Source of the DNA: Solirubrobacterales bacterium
GTDB lineage: Bacteria; Actinomycetota; Thermoleophilia; Solirubrobacterales; 70-9
DNA: 12,595 nucleotides
Direction of reading: 5' to 3'
NCBI GenBank assembly: GCA_030152505.1
Contig: JASLJO010000054.1
Span: 1-12,595, forward strand
Shown: positions 1-7,399 of the stretch, one piece after another
How positions within the stretch are numbered: the stretch's first letter is position 1
How the letters are laid out: every line of letters begins with the position of its first letter
Notes under the pieces: generated by a model
Databases searched by the model: none
What the model saw: only the letters and a program-made list of their open reading frames with translations
What the model was told of the DNA's origin: nothing
Made by a program: the position numbers and the translations under genes

Positions 1-15
1 CCTGAGAGTCTCAGG
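1..15. repeat. 15-bp palindrome at the left edge
   Basis: Perfect inverted repeat CCTGAGA-G-TCTCAGG, with 7-bp arms and a single central base, about 80 nt upstream of the proB start and clear of its promoter hexamers. It may be an operator or the tip of a terminator stem of the gene to the left. The palindrome starts at the first base of the window, so its true extent cannot be seen. Confidence 0.4.
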
Positions 16-59
16 TCGAATCGGTGAGTGGCTCGGCGGTTGAGTGGCACTCGGCACCG

Positions 60-87
60 TTGCGGCCGCGTGAGCCGCTCATACACT
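60..87 (+). promoter_or_regulatory. proB promoter, leaderless arrangement
   Basis: A -35-like TTGCGG (60-65) and a -10-like TACACT (82-87, fitting TAnnnT) are separated by 16 nt. The proB ATG follows the -10 box after exactly 6 nt, which is where transcription normally starts. There is no purine-rich Shine-Dalgarno sequence between them. The mRNA is therefore inferred to begin at or next to the start codon. Confidence 0.55.
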
Positions 88-93
88 TGCCAC

Positions 94-1182
94 ATGACTC
101 TCGTCGTCAAGCTCGGTTCCTCGATCGTCGCCGCGGATGACGGCGAGCTGCGCGCGGACGTGCTCGACTCCGTCTGCGCGCAGGTGGCGGAGCTGGAGCA
201 GGGAGGCGAGCGGGTGGTGATGGTCACGTCGGGGGCGATCGCCCGCGGCATCCGTTTGCTCGACCTGCCGGCGCGACCGCGGGCGATGGACGAGCTACAG
301 GCGGCCTCGGCGTGTGGGCAGGGCGACCTCTTCCGCGCCTACCAGTCACGCCTGGCCGCGGGTGGGACCAGGTCCGCTCAGGTGCTGCTCACCGCGGCGG
401 ACATCGCGGCCCGGGCCAACTACCTCAACGCGCGGCAGACGCTGCGGCGACTGATCGAGTGGGGTGTGGTGCCGGTGGTCAACGAGAACGACACCACCGC
501 CACCGATGAGATCACCTTCGGCGACAACGACTTCCTCGCCGCCCAGGTGGCGATCCTGCTCGACGCGCGGCTCCTGGTCCTGCTTTCGGACGTCGACGGA
601 CTTCACCGCAGCGACCCGCGCACAGAGCCGGGCGCTGAGCTGATCGATGCGGTCGACGACTTCCGCCAACTGGAGGGGATGGAGATCGGTGACCGCACCT
701 CCGCCTTCGGCTCGGGCGGCATGCGCAGCAAGGTGGCGGCGGCCGAGATGGCGGCCGAGTCCGGCATCCCGGCGACGATCTGCAATGGGACCAGAGCCGG
801 GTCGTTGCTTGCCGCGGCCACGGGCAAGGCGACCGGCACCAGGTTCGCGGCGCAGGAAGGCAAGGCCTCGAGCTTCAAGCTCTGGCTGAAGTACGCGAAG
901 CCGACCAGAGGCCGACTCACCGTGGACGGAGGCGCGGCACGGGTCCTGCGTGAGAGTGGCTCCAGCCTGCTGCCGGTCGGCATCACGGCAGTCGACGGCG
1001 GCTTTGAGGTGGGTGACGCCGTCGAGGTCGCAGCTGACGGTTCGGTGCTCGGCAAGGGCATCGTCGACTACTCGGCCGCGGAGCTCTCCCAGGTGCTGGG
1101 CCTGAAGAGCGCGCAGGTGCGAGAGCGGTTGCCACACGCGGCGGATGAGGTCATCCATCGCGATCGCTTCGTACTCATCTGA
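94..1182 (+). CDS. proB: Glutamate 5-kinase (gamma-glutamyl kinase)
   Basis: Catalyses ATP-dependent phosphorylation of L-glutamate to gamma-glutamyl phosphate, the first step of proline synthesis in the cytoplasm, and passes the labile product to ProA. The 362-aa product has the amino-acid kinase fold: KLGSS near residue 6, VTSGAIA near 44, NENDT near 130, FGDND near 142, SDVDGLH near 165 and the GSGGMRSK loop near 207. A C-terminal PUA domain lies at about 263-355, giving the full two-domain length of the long ProB form. The start at 94 is preferred because homology begins directly with TLVVKLGSS and a -10 box sits 6 nt upstream. The longer GTG start at 28 would add 22 unconserved residues and contain the promoter. 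proA is not adjacent: a 3.8-kb gene lies between them. ProB is usually feedback-inhibited by proline, though nothing here shows it directly. Confidence 0.96.
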   Translation: MTLVVKLGSSIVAADDGELRADVLDSVCAQVAELEQGGERVVMVTSGAIARGIRLLDLPARPRAMDELQAASACGQGDLFRAYQSRLAAGGTRSAQVLLTAADIAARANYLNARQTLRRLIEWGVVPVVNENDTTATDEITFGDNDFLAAQVAILLDARLLVLLSDVDGLHRSDPRTEPGAELIDAVDDFRQLEGMEIGDRTSAFGSGGMRSKVAAAEMAAESGIPATICNGTRAGSLLAAATGKATGTRFAAQEGKASSFKLWLKYAKPTRGRLTVDGGAARVLRESGSSLLPVGITAVDGGFEVGDAVEVAADGSVLGKGIVDYSAAELSQVLGLKSAQVRERLPHAADEVIHRDRFVLI

Positions 1183-1204
1183 GGAATAGGAATGGTGTGC
1201 TGTG

Positions 1205-1241
1205 CGCCACCCATGCGCGAAGATGTGGCGCATGGGTGGCG
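1205..1241. promoter_or_regulatory. 14-bp perfect inverted repeat before the cyclase/ATPase gene
   Basis: Left arm CGCCACCCATGCGC (1205-1218) is exactly complementary to right arm GCGCATGGGTGGCG (1228-1241), with a 9-nt loop. It begins 22 nt after the proB stop and ends 2 nt before the ATG at 1244. The right arm carries GGGTGG, the only Shine-Dalgarno-like stretch for that ATG, so a folded RNA would hide the ribosome site. It could equally be a protein operator or an attenuator/terminator of proB. There is no immediate T tract, which argues against a standard intrinsic terminator. Confidence 0.6.
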
Positions 1242-1243
1242 TC

Positions 1244-4200
1244 ATGATCGTCGTTTTCTGCGACCTGGTCGATTCGACCGCGCTGTTGGCCACGCTCGGC
1301 GACGATCGGATGGAGGGCCTGCGCCGCACCCATATGGACGATGTGGCCAGGGCGGTGGGGGTCGGCGGTGGGCGCGTGGTGAAGACCCTCGGCGACGGGG
1401 CGATGGCGAGCTTCGACAGCGCCCTCGGAGCGCTTCACGCTGCTGCCGGTATTCAGGAGTCCGTCGAGCGCCTTGACGGCGCCCACGGTGGGATCGGGAT
1501 CGCCGTCCGGGTGGGGGTCGCCGCGGGCGAGCCGATTGCCGACGGCGACGACCTGCACGGGATGCCGGTGGTGATCGCCAGTCGCCTCTCCTCGACAGCC
1601 GGAGCGGGGGAGGTGCTGGTGCAGGACCTCGTCCGGGGCCTGGTCGAATCGCGCGACGGAGTCACCCTGGAGGCAGCTGACGACTATGAGTTGAAGGGAG
1701 TGCCGGCACCCGTGCGGGCCTCGAGGCTGCAATGGCGGCAGCTGTTTCCCGGCACGCCGGAGGAGAGAGGTGAGCCGCTCGGCGACGACGGCGAGCCGGA
1801 TGGCGTTTCGGTGCGGCTGCCACCGATGCTGGCCGCTTACGCGGAGGAGCCGCTGATCGGTCGCGACCGGGAGATCAACGCTCTGAGCGAAGCGGTCGCA
1901 CCTCGGCCGGGTCGACGTGCGGTGCTCGTCCTCGGCGAACCGGGGATCGGCAAGACCCGCCACGCCGCCGCTGCTGCGGCCGCGGCTCATGCTCAGGGCG
2001 CCACCGTGGTGCTCGCCCGCTGTCCGCCGGAGGCGGCTGTTCCCTTCGAGCCCTGGGTGCGGGCGATCGGTGAGCTGGCCCTGAACGGAGACGAGAGCTG
2101 GCGCGAGACGCTCGTTCAGGCGGCCGGGCCCGAGCTCTCCTCGCTCGTGCCCGAGTTGGGCGAGCGCGCGATGCGCGCCGGACAGGCCGGGGCCGACAGG
2201 ATGGTCGCGGCCGAGGGTGCCCGCTACCGGCTTCTGCGCGGCATCGGCTCTGCTCTCGGCTGTGCGGCTCGAGGCGCGCCGCTGCACATCGTCCTCGACG
2301 ATGCGCATTGGTGCGACCCGGCTTCCGCGCAGGCTCTGGCGCACCTGCTGGACAGCACGCCGGCCCCCCTGGCGCTGGTGGTGACCGCACGCGATCGAGA
2401 AATGGGACGCCGGCACCCGGTCTCCCGCGTGCTCGCGGAACTGCGTCGCACCGACGACCTCGAGGAGCTGCGCCTCGACGGCCTTGACGCTTCCGGCATG
2501 GCGGCGCTGGTCGACGCCAGGCTCGGCCGTTCGATCACCCCTGCGCTGGCCGCCCGCCTGCAGGCGCGTACCGCGGGCAATCCGTTCTTCGCGGGAGAGC
2601 TGGCGCGCGACCTCGACGGGCGGGGCGCACTGGTCGACGGCGAGGCGCTCGACAACGCCCCGGTGCCCGACGCGGTCGCCGACCTCGTCGAGGAGCGCCT
2701 GGGCCGGCTTGACCCCGACACCGAGCGGTTCCTCGCCGCCGTCGCCGTGATCGGACCGTCGGCGCCGGTCGGGCTGGCGGCAAGGGCCGCGGGGCTGGCC
2801 CCCGAGGACGCCGAGCGCGCCGTGCGGGAGGCCCTCTCGGAGCGGCTGGTCGACGAGGTGGCGGCGGCGCGGCCGGCGATCGCCTTCCCGCACGCGCTGG
2901 TCCGCGAAGCGCTGATTGCGGGAACCGGCGATGCGGCCCGGGCGCGATTGCATCTGGCTGTGGCCAAGGCGCTGGAGGGCGACCCCGATGCCGAGCCGGC
3001 CGAGCTGGCACGCCACTTCGGACTGGCGGTCGAGCTGGCGGGCCCCGAGCCGGCCATGGGCGCCTATAGGACCGCCGCCACCGTTGCCGCCGACGGCCAC
3101 GACCACGAGCAGGCGGCCGCGCATCTGCGCAGCGTGCTCTCCCTGCTGCCCGCCGGCGAGCTGTCCGTGCGCGCGGGCACGCTGCTCGAGCTCGGCGAGC
3201 AGGAGCTGCTCGGGGCCGATCTGGTCAGGGCCCGCCGCTCGTTCCGGGCGGCGATCGAGGCGGCGCGCAAAATCGACGACTCCGTCACGCTCGCCTGCGC
3301 CGCACTCGGCTTCGCCGGGGGCGACGTCGGCTTTGGCTGGGAGGTCGGGACCGATGACCCGGCGACGGTCGAGCTGCTGCGGGAGGGTCTGGAGGCTCTT
3401 GGCGACGAGGAGCCGCGTCTGGCCCTGCGAATGACCTTCCGCCTCGCGTATCTACTGGTCTTCACCGATGAATTCGACGTTCTCGAGGCATTGGACCGGC
3501 GAGCCGGTTTGTTGGCGGAGCGCCTCGGTGACGCTGAGGCGAGGCTGCTGGGCCGGTTCACCTCGCTCGTGGCGGAGTTTGCACGCGGGGCTGAAGTGCC
3601 GCCGGATATGAGCAGCTTCACCGACGGAGTCGAAGCTCTGCTCGTCCTGGCGGAGGAATGCGAGCGCGAGGACCTGCTTTTCCGGGTTGTCCAGTGGACG
3701 GCCGTGACTCACTACGGCATGGCCCGTATTCCGGAGTGCGAAGCGGCGATCGAGCGCGGCGCCGAGATCGCCCGAAGGCTGGGGAGCCCCCGCTTCAGCT
3801 GGGAGGTGGACCTGAATCGCAGCATGCGCTTGACGGACCTCGGTGACCGCGAGTCCGCCGAGGTGCTGCTGCGCCGCGCCGCCTCTGTGGTCCGACGCCT
3901 GCGCCCGGACATCCACCTCGCCGTGGAGGCGGTCGGGGTGTTGCTGACCGAATGGAACTACGACGGCGAGACCGAGATGAGTCGCGTCGTCTATGAGGCC
4001 ATAGACGAGGTTGCGCCGCGGGGGTTCGTCTCGGCGGCAGCCGCCGTCGCCGCCGCGGTCGATGGCGATCCCGAGGCGGCGCGGCGCCGGATGTGGGCGC
4101 TGCTCGGGGATGGACAGGATCTTGAGTCGCTGCGGCGCCCCGACGGGCATATGCCCGCCACCATCTGCCTACTCGCCCTCACTGCCACGACGGTCGGCGA

Positions 4201-5059
4201 CCGGCAGGCGGCGGCCCGCCTGCGTCCCCTTCTGGAGCCGCTCCGATCCCGCCTCATCCAGGCGCCTCCCTCGCTCAACTTCGGCCACCTGCCCGAGTGG
4301 CACATCGGTCGGTTCGAGCTGCTCGACGGCCGGCTCGACGCCGCGGTCGAGGAGCTGACGTCGACGGCGGAGAAGGCCGATGCGCTGGGCATGGTGTGGG
4401 CGAGAGCCTGGGCTCGGGTCGATCTCGCCACCGCGCTGCACCGGCGCGGCCTGGAGGCCGACGGCGTCGAGGCCGAGTCGGTGCTCACCGCAGCGGAGGA
4501 TCTCGCCGAGCGCTACGGCATCCGCTGGGTCGCAAAGTGCGCGACAGAGGCGCGGGCCGAGATCGAGGGCCGGACGCCCACCGAGCCCCCGGCGGCCCTC
4601 GGCCGCTCCCGTCCCCTTCGTGCCCTGGCCACGCGCGGCGGCCGGCGGGCGCTGGGCGCAATGGCGGGTGGCCTCGACGACGCTGAGCTCGAGCGCCGCT
4701 TCGCCGAGCCGCGACGCCAGCGGGCGCTCGTGAGGGGGATGGCGCGAGGCTTTCAGCCGGCCAAGGCGGGCGGGCTCTCAGGGACCATCGCCTTCGAGTT
4801 GGAGCCGTTGACGCTCGACGAGGCGCAGTCGGGGCCCTGGCGCTGGGCGATCGAAGTCGATTCGGAACGAGGCAGGGCGCAACCGCTCGAGCCGGCGCCA
4901 CTCGATGCCGATGTGACGATCCATTTCGGCCTCGCCGACTGGGTGCGCGTGATCGCCGGCCTCGAGAGCCCACTCAGGGCGATGATCGCCGGGCGCTGCA
5001 GCGTCGAGGGCGATGTGCGGCTTGCGGTGCGGCTGGAGGGGATGTTCGGCGCCGGTTGA
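1244..5059 (+). CDS. Cyclase-homology / AAA ATPase / helical-repeat / SCP2-like multidomain protein
   Basis: About 1271 aa. Residues 2-160 are a class III adenylate/guanylate cyclase homology domain starting FCDLVDST, with both metal-binding aspartates (about D7 and D51, the latter in KTLGDG). In the strand that normally reads G-D-x-V-N-x-A-x-R this protein has GMPVVIASR: the base-selecting Asp is Met107 and the catalytic Asn is Val110, while Arg114 is kept. Cyclase activity is therefore doubtful. Residues 202-560 form an AAA/STAND-like ATPase with Walker A GEPGIGKT (about 231-238) and Walker B LHIVLDDAHW (about 347-356). Residues 600-1110 are helical, TPR-like. The last ~105 residues resemble an SCP2 sterol-binding domain. 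Alternative in-frame starts are GTG 1202, ATG 1223 and ATG 1232. ATG 1244 is chosen because the first beta strand begins there and the upstream inverted repeat looks non-coding. It is probably a cytoplasmic signalling protein, with unknown ligand and output. No DNA-binding domain is visible. Confidence 0.9.
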   Translation: MIVVFCDLVDSTALLATLGDDRMEGLRRTHMDDVARAVGVGGGRVVKTLGDGAMASFDSALGALHAAAGIQESVERLDGAHGGIGIAVRVGVAAGEPIADGDDLHGMPVVIASRLSSTAGAGEVLVQDLVRGLVESRDGVTLEAADDYELKGVPAPVRASRLQWRQLFPGTPEERGEPLGDDGEPDGVSVRLPPMLAAYAEEPLIGRDREINALSEAVAPRPGRRAVLVLGEPGIGKTRHAAAAAAAAHAQGATVVLARCPPEAAVPFEPWVRAIGELALNGDESWRETLVQAAGPELSSLVPELGERAMRAGQAGADRMVAAEGARYRLLRGIGSALGCAARGAPLHIVLDDAHWCDPASAQALAHLLDSTPAPLALVVTARDREMGRRHPVSRVLAELRRTDDLEELRLDGLDASGMAALVDARLGRSITPALAARLQARTAGNPFFAGELARDLDGRGALVDGEALDNAPVPDAVADLVEERLGRLDPDTERFLAAVAVIGPSAPVGLAARAAGLAPEDAERAVREALSERLVDEVAAARPAIAFPHALVREALIAGTGDAARARLHLAVAKALEGDPDAEPAELARHFGLAVELAGPEPAMGAYRTAATVAADGHDHEQAAAHLRSVLSLLPAGELSVRAGTLLELGEQELLGADLVRARRSFRAAIEAARKIDDSVTLACAALGFAGGDVGFGWEVGTDDPATVELLREGLEALGDEEPRLALRMTFRLAYLLVFTDEFDVLEALDRRAGLLAERLGDAEARLLGRFTSLVAEFARGAEVPPDMSSFTDGVEALLVLAEECEREDLLFRVVQWTAVTHYGMARIPECEAAIERGAEIARRLGSPRFSWEVDLNRSMRLTDLGDRESAEVLLRRAASVVRRLRPDIHLAVEAVGVLLTEWNYDGETEMSRVVYEAIDEVAPRGFVSAAAAVAAAVDGDPEAARRRMWALLGDGQDLESLRRPDGHMPATICLLALTATTVGDRQAAARLRPLLEPLRSRLIQAPPSLNFGHLPEWHIGRFELLDGRLDAAVEELTSTAEKADALGMVWARAWARVDLATALHRRGLEADGVEAESVLTAAEDLAERYGIRWVAKCATEARAEIEGRTPTEPPAALGRSRPLRALATRGGRRALGAMAGGLDDAELERRFAEPRRQRALVRGMARGFQPAKAGGLSGTIAFELEPLTLDEAQSGPWRWAIEVDSERGRAQPLEPAPLDADVTIHFGLADWVRVIAGLESPLRAMIAGRCSVEGDVRLAVRLEGMFGAG

Positions 5060-5088
5060 CCGTCATCGGCGGGGCCAGTCCTCCCAGG

Positions 5089-5094
5089 TACCCT
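5089..5094 (+). promoter_or_regulatory. Putative -10 box of the proA operon
   Basis: TACCCT fits TAnnnT and lies 10 nt upstream of the proA ATG, implying a leader of only a few nucleotides. The spacing resembles that before proB, the hydrolase and leuS. No convincing -35 hexamer is seen at 16-18 nt. A TTGACC at 5056-5061 is too far away. Confidence 0.35.
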
Positions 5095-5104
5095 TTGGGC
5101 GGTC

Positions 5105-6370
5105 ATGGCAGTTGTTGCGAAAAGCGTTGCTGAAAGCTGTCTAGAGGCCCGGCGGGCGGCGCGTGCCCTGGGCGCGGCGCCGAGCGGGCAAAAGGACGGT
5201 GCGCTTGCCGCGATCGCCCGTCTGTTGGGCGAGCGGAGCGCTGATGTGCTCGAGGCGAATGCCGCCGACCTTGCCGACGAGCGGGCCGCGGGACTGACCG
5301 TGGCGCTGCGGGACCGGTTGGCGCTGAGCGAGGAACGGATTGCGGCCATGGCCGACGGTGTGCGGGCCGTGGCTGCGCTCGACGATCCCGTCGGCGAAGA
5401 GCTCGAATGCAAAACCCTGGAGAGCGGGCTCGATCTGCGCAAGGTCCGGGTGCCGCTGGGGGTGGTCGCGGTCGTCTACGAGGCGCGGCCGAACGTGACG
5501 ATCGATTGTGCCGCGCTGACGATCAAGAGCGGCAACGCGATCGTGCTGCGCGGATCGCACTACGCCGAGCGCACGAACGGGGCACTGGCGGCGATCGTGC
5601 GCGAGGCTCTTGCCGATGTGGGGTTGCCGGAGGACGCGGCGGTGCTGCTGGCCGGGGGCGGCCACGAGGACCTGGCTGAGTTGGCGACCCGCGAGGACAC
5701 CGTCGACCTGTTGATCCCGCGTGGCGGCGAAGGCCTGAAGGCGGCGCTGAAGGACGTCGCCACGGTGCCGGTGATCTACGCCGCGGCCGGCAATTGCCAT
5801 GTCTATGTCCATGCCGACGCCGACCTCGAGATGGCGCGGCGGATCGCTGTCAACGCGAAGACTCAGCGGCCGGGGGTCTGCAACGCGGCGGAGACGCTGC
5901 TGGTCGACGCCGCCATTGCCGACGAGTTCCTGCCGGGCGCTCTGGCCGAGCTGCGCGACGCCGGGGTCGAGTTGGTCGGCGACGAACGGGTGCGGGCCAG
6001 CGCCGACGCGGCGGAGGTGGGCACCGCGGGAGAGGGGGACTGGGCGAGCGAGTTCCTCGACCTGAAGCTGGCGGTCGCCGTGGTCGATTCGATCGAGGCC
6101 GCGATCGAGCACGTCAACCGCTACGGCACGCGCCACTCGGAGGCCATCGTCACCGGCTCCGAGGACGCCTCGGCGCGCTTCACCGCCGCCGTCGACGCCG
6201 CGGTCGTCTACACCAACGCCTCGACTCGCTTCACCGACGGGTTCGAGTTCGGCATGGGCGCCGAGATCGGCAACTCGACCCAGAAGCTGCACGCCCGCGG
6301 CCCGATCGGCCTGCGCGAGCTGACCACCTACAAGTACGTCGTCCGCGGCGACGGCCAAGTGCGTGAGTAA
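5105..6370 (+). CDS. proA: Glutamate-5-semialdehyde dehydrogenase (gamma-glutamyl phosphate reductase)
   Basis: Uses NADPH to reduce gamma-glutamyl phosphate to glutamate 5-semialdehyde, the second step of proline synthesis. The 421-aa product has the usual full length and the aldehyde dehydrogenase-like fold. Visible signatures are YEARPNVTIDCAAL near residue 125, KSGNAIVLRGS near 141, LIPRGGEGL near 203, and NAKTQRPGVCNAAETLLV with the catalytic cysteine at about C259. The C-terminal block runs STRFTDGFEFGMGAEIGNS. The ATG at 5105 lies 45 nt after the preceding stop and fits the family N-terminus. The stop overlaps the nadD start by 8 nt, so proA heads a coupled proA-nadD-rsfS-DivIVA-like operon. 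Its partner proB is 3.9 kb upstream with a promoter of its own. Confidence 0.96.
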   Translation: MAVVAKSVAESCLEARRAARALGAAPSGQKDGALAAIARLLGERSADVLEANAADLADERAAGLTVALRDRLALSEERIAAMADGVRAVAALDDPVGEELECKTLESGLDLRKVRVPLGVVAVVYEARPNVTIDCAALTIKSGNAIVLRGSHYAERTNGALAAIVREALADVGLPEDAAVLLAGGGHEDLAELATREDTVDLLIPRGGEGLKAALKDVATVPVIYAAAGNCHVYVHADADLEMARRIAVNAKTQRPGVCNAAETLLVDAAIADEFLPGALAELRDAGVELVGDERVRASADAAEVGTAGEGDWASEFLDLKLAVAVVDSIEAAIEHVNRYGTRHSEAIVTGSEDASARFTAAVDAAVVYTNASTRFTDGFEFGMGAEIGNSTQKLHARGPIGLRELTTYKYVVRGDGQVRE

Positions 6371-6989
6371 CGCTCGCTCGGCGGACAGCGGCCTTCCCGC
6401 CGTGGGCATCCTCGGCTCGGCCTTCAACCCGCCGCACCTTGGGCATCTGGCCCTCGCTCAGGAGGCGCTCTGGCAGCTCGGCCTCGAGGAAGTCCTCCTG
6501 GTGCCCACCGGCGAGGCGCCACACAAGCGCATCCACGACGACCCGGGCCGCGAGCTGCGCCTGGCGATGACGCGCCTCGCCGCGGCGGACGACCCGCGCT
6601 TCGCCGTCTCCACCCTGGAGGTCGAGCGCGACGGGCCGTCCTACACGTATGAGACCTTGGAGCTGCTTGCGCGCGAAAAAGGAGAACCCGAGCTGGTGTT
6701 CGTGATGGGTGCGGACGCCGCCGTCGGGTTCGAGAGCTGGCGCGAGCCGTTGCGCGTGGTCGAGCTGGCGCGGCTGGCGGTGGCGCGGCGCTCTGGCATC
6801 TCCGATGCCGACGTCGCCTCGACGATGCGCGGCCTCGGCGCCGAGAGCCGGGTGACGATGCTGGAGATGCCGCAGTTCGGCGTCTCCTCCTCGGCGGTGC
6901 GCGAGCGGGCCGCGGCGGGCCGGCCGCTGCGCTATCTGGTGCCGGAGGCGGTCGCCCGCTTCATCGAGGAGAAGGGGATATACCGGTGA
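6363..6989 (+). CDS. nadD: Nicotinate-nucleotide adenylyltransferase
   Basis: Transfers AMP from ATP to nicotinate mononucleotide to make deamido-NAD in NAD synthesis. The 208-aa protein shows the nucleotidyltransferase signature GSAFNPPHLGH (about residues 18-28, the GxFxPxHxGH motif with both ATP-binding histidines). It also has the PTGEAPHK substrate loop, a VFVMGADA segment, and the C-terminal FGVSSSAVRERAAAGRPLRYLVP block that corresponds to the SSTxIR ATP-binding motif. The GTG start at 6363 overlaps the end of proA by 8 nt. It has no clear Shine-Dalgarno sequence and is probably translationally coupled. The stop shares GTGA with the rsfS start. The nadD-rsfS pairing is widespread in bacteria. 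Confidence 0.95.
   Translation: MSNARSADSGLPAVGILGSAFNPPHLGHLALAQEALWQLGLEEVLLVPTGEAPHKRIHDDPGRELRLAMTRLAAADDPRFAVSTLEVERDGPSYTYETLELLAREKGEPELVFVMGADAAVGFESWREPLRVVELARLAVARRSGISDADVASTMRGLGAESRVTMLEMPQFGVSSSAVRERAAAGRPLRYLVPEAVARFIEEKGIYR
6966..6977 (+). promoter_or_regulatory. Ribosome binding site for rsfS inside nadD
   Basis: The purine-rich run GAGGAGAAGGGG ends 8 nt before the GTG at 6986 and lies within the last codons of nadD. It supports the GTG start that overlaps the nadD stop by 4 nt, and contrasts with the SD-less starts of proB and leuS. Confidence 0.6.
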
Positions 6990-7399
6990 GCGCCGAGCCT
7001 GTCGGGATCGGATCCGAGACACTGGCGCGGCGACTGGCCGAGCTGGCCGACTCCAAAGGGGCGACCGAGATCGTCGTCCTCGACATGCGCGGTCTCGTCG
7101 CCTACACCGACTTCCTGGCGATCTGCACGGCGCGCAACGAGCGCCAGGCGCGGGCGATCGTCGACGAGGTGAAGCTGCGGCTCAAGCAGGAGCACGGATT
7201 GCTGCCGGGCGGGATCGAGGGCGAGGGCGCGGCTGGCTGGATCGTGCTCGACTACCTCGACGCGGTCCTGCACGTCTTCACCGCCGAGGAAAGGGAGCGC
7301 TACCGGCTCGAGGACCTCTGGCGGGAGGCGCCCAGGCCCGAGTTGCAGCTCTCCCAGGATGGCGTCCGAGGGCACCTCTACGGTGCCGCGCATGGGTAG
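6986..7399 (+). CDS. rsfS: Ribosomal silencing factor RsfS
   Basis: Binds ribosomal protein L14 on the free 50S subunit and blocks joining with 30S, lowering translation in starvation or stationary phase. The 137-aa protein has the RsfS/Iojap signature: VLDMRGLVAYTDFLAICTA (about residues 31-49), NERQARAIVDEV (51-62), and WIVLDYLDAVLHVFTAEER (85-103) followed by YRLEDLW. Residues 113-137 extend beyond the usual domain end, and their codons run into the start region of the next gene. Its own Shine-Dalgarno lies inside nadD. The start overlaps the nadD stop by 4 nt. Confidence 0.95.
   Translation: MSAEPVGIGSETLARRLAELADSKGATEIVVLDMRGLVAYTDFLAICTARNERQARAIVDEVKLRLKQEHGLLPGGIEGEGAAGWIVLDYLDAVLHVFTAEERERYRLEDLWREAPRPELQLSQDGVRGHLYGAAHG

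Noticed and set aside
1175..3124. Long minus-strand open frame (649 codons) opposite the cyclase/ATPase gene
   Set aside because: It is an Arg/Gly/Pro-rich shadow of a clearly conserved + strand protein in very GC-rich DNA. No domain is recognisable.
5056..5061. TTGACC as the -35 box of proA
   Set aside because: The distance to the TACCCT -10 candidate is 27 nt, too long for a normal promoter.
5141..6427. Minus-strand open frame of 428 codons opposite proA
   Set aside because: It is a shadow of conserved proA with no recognisable motif or ribosome site.
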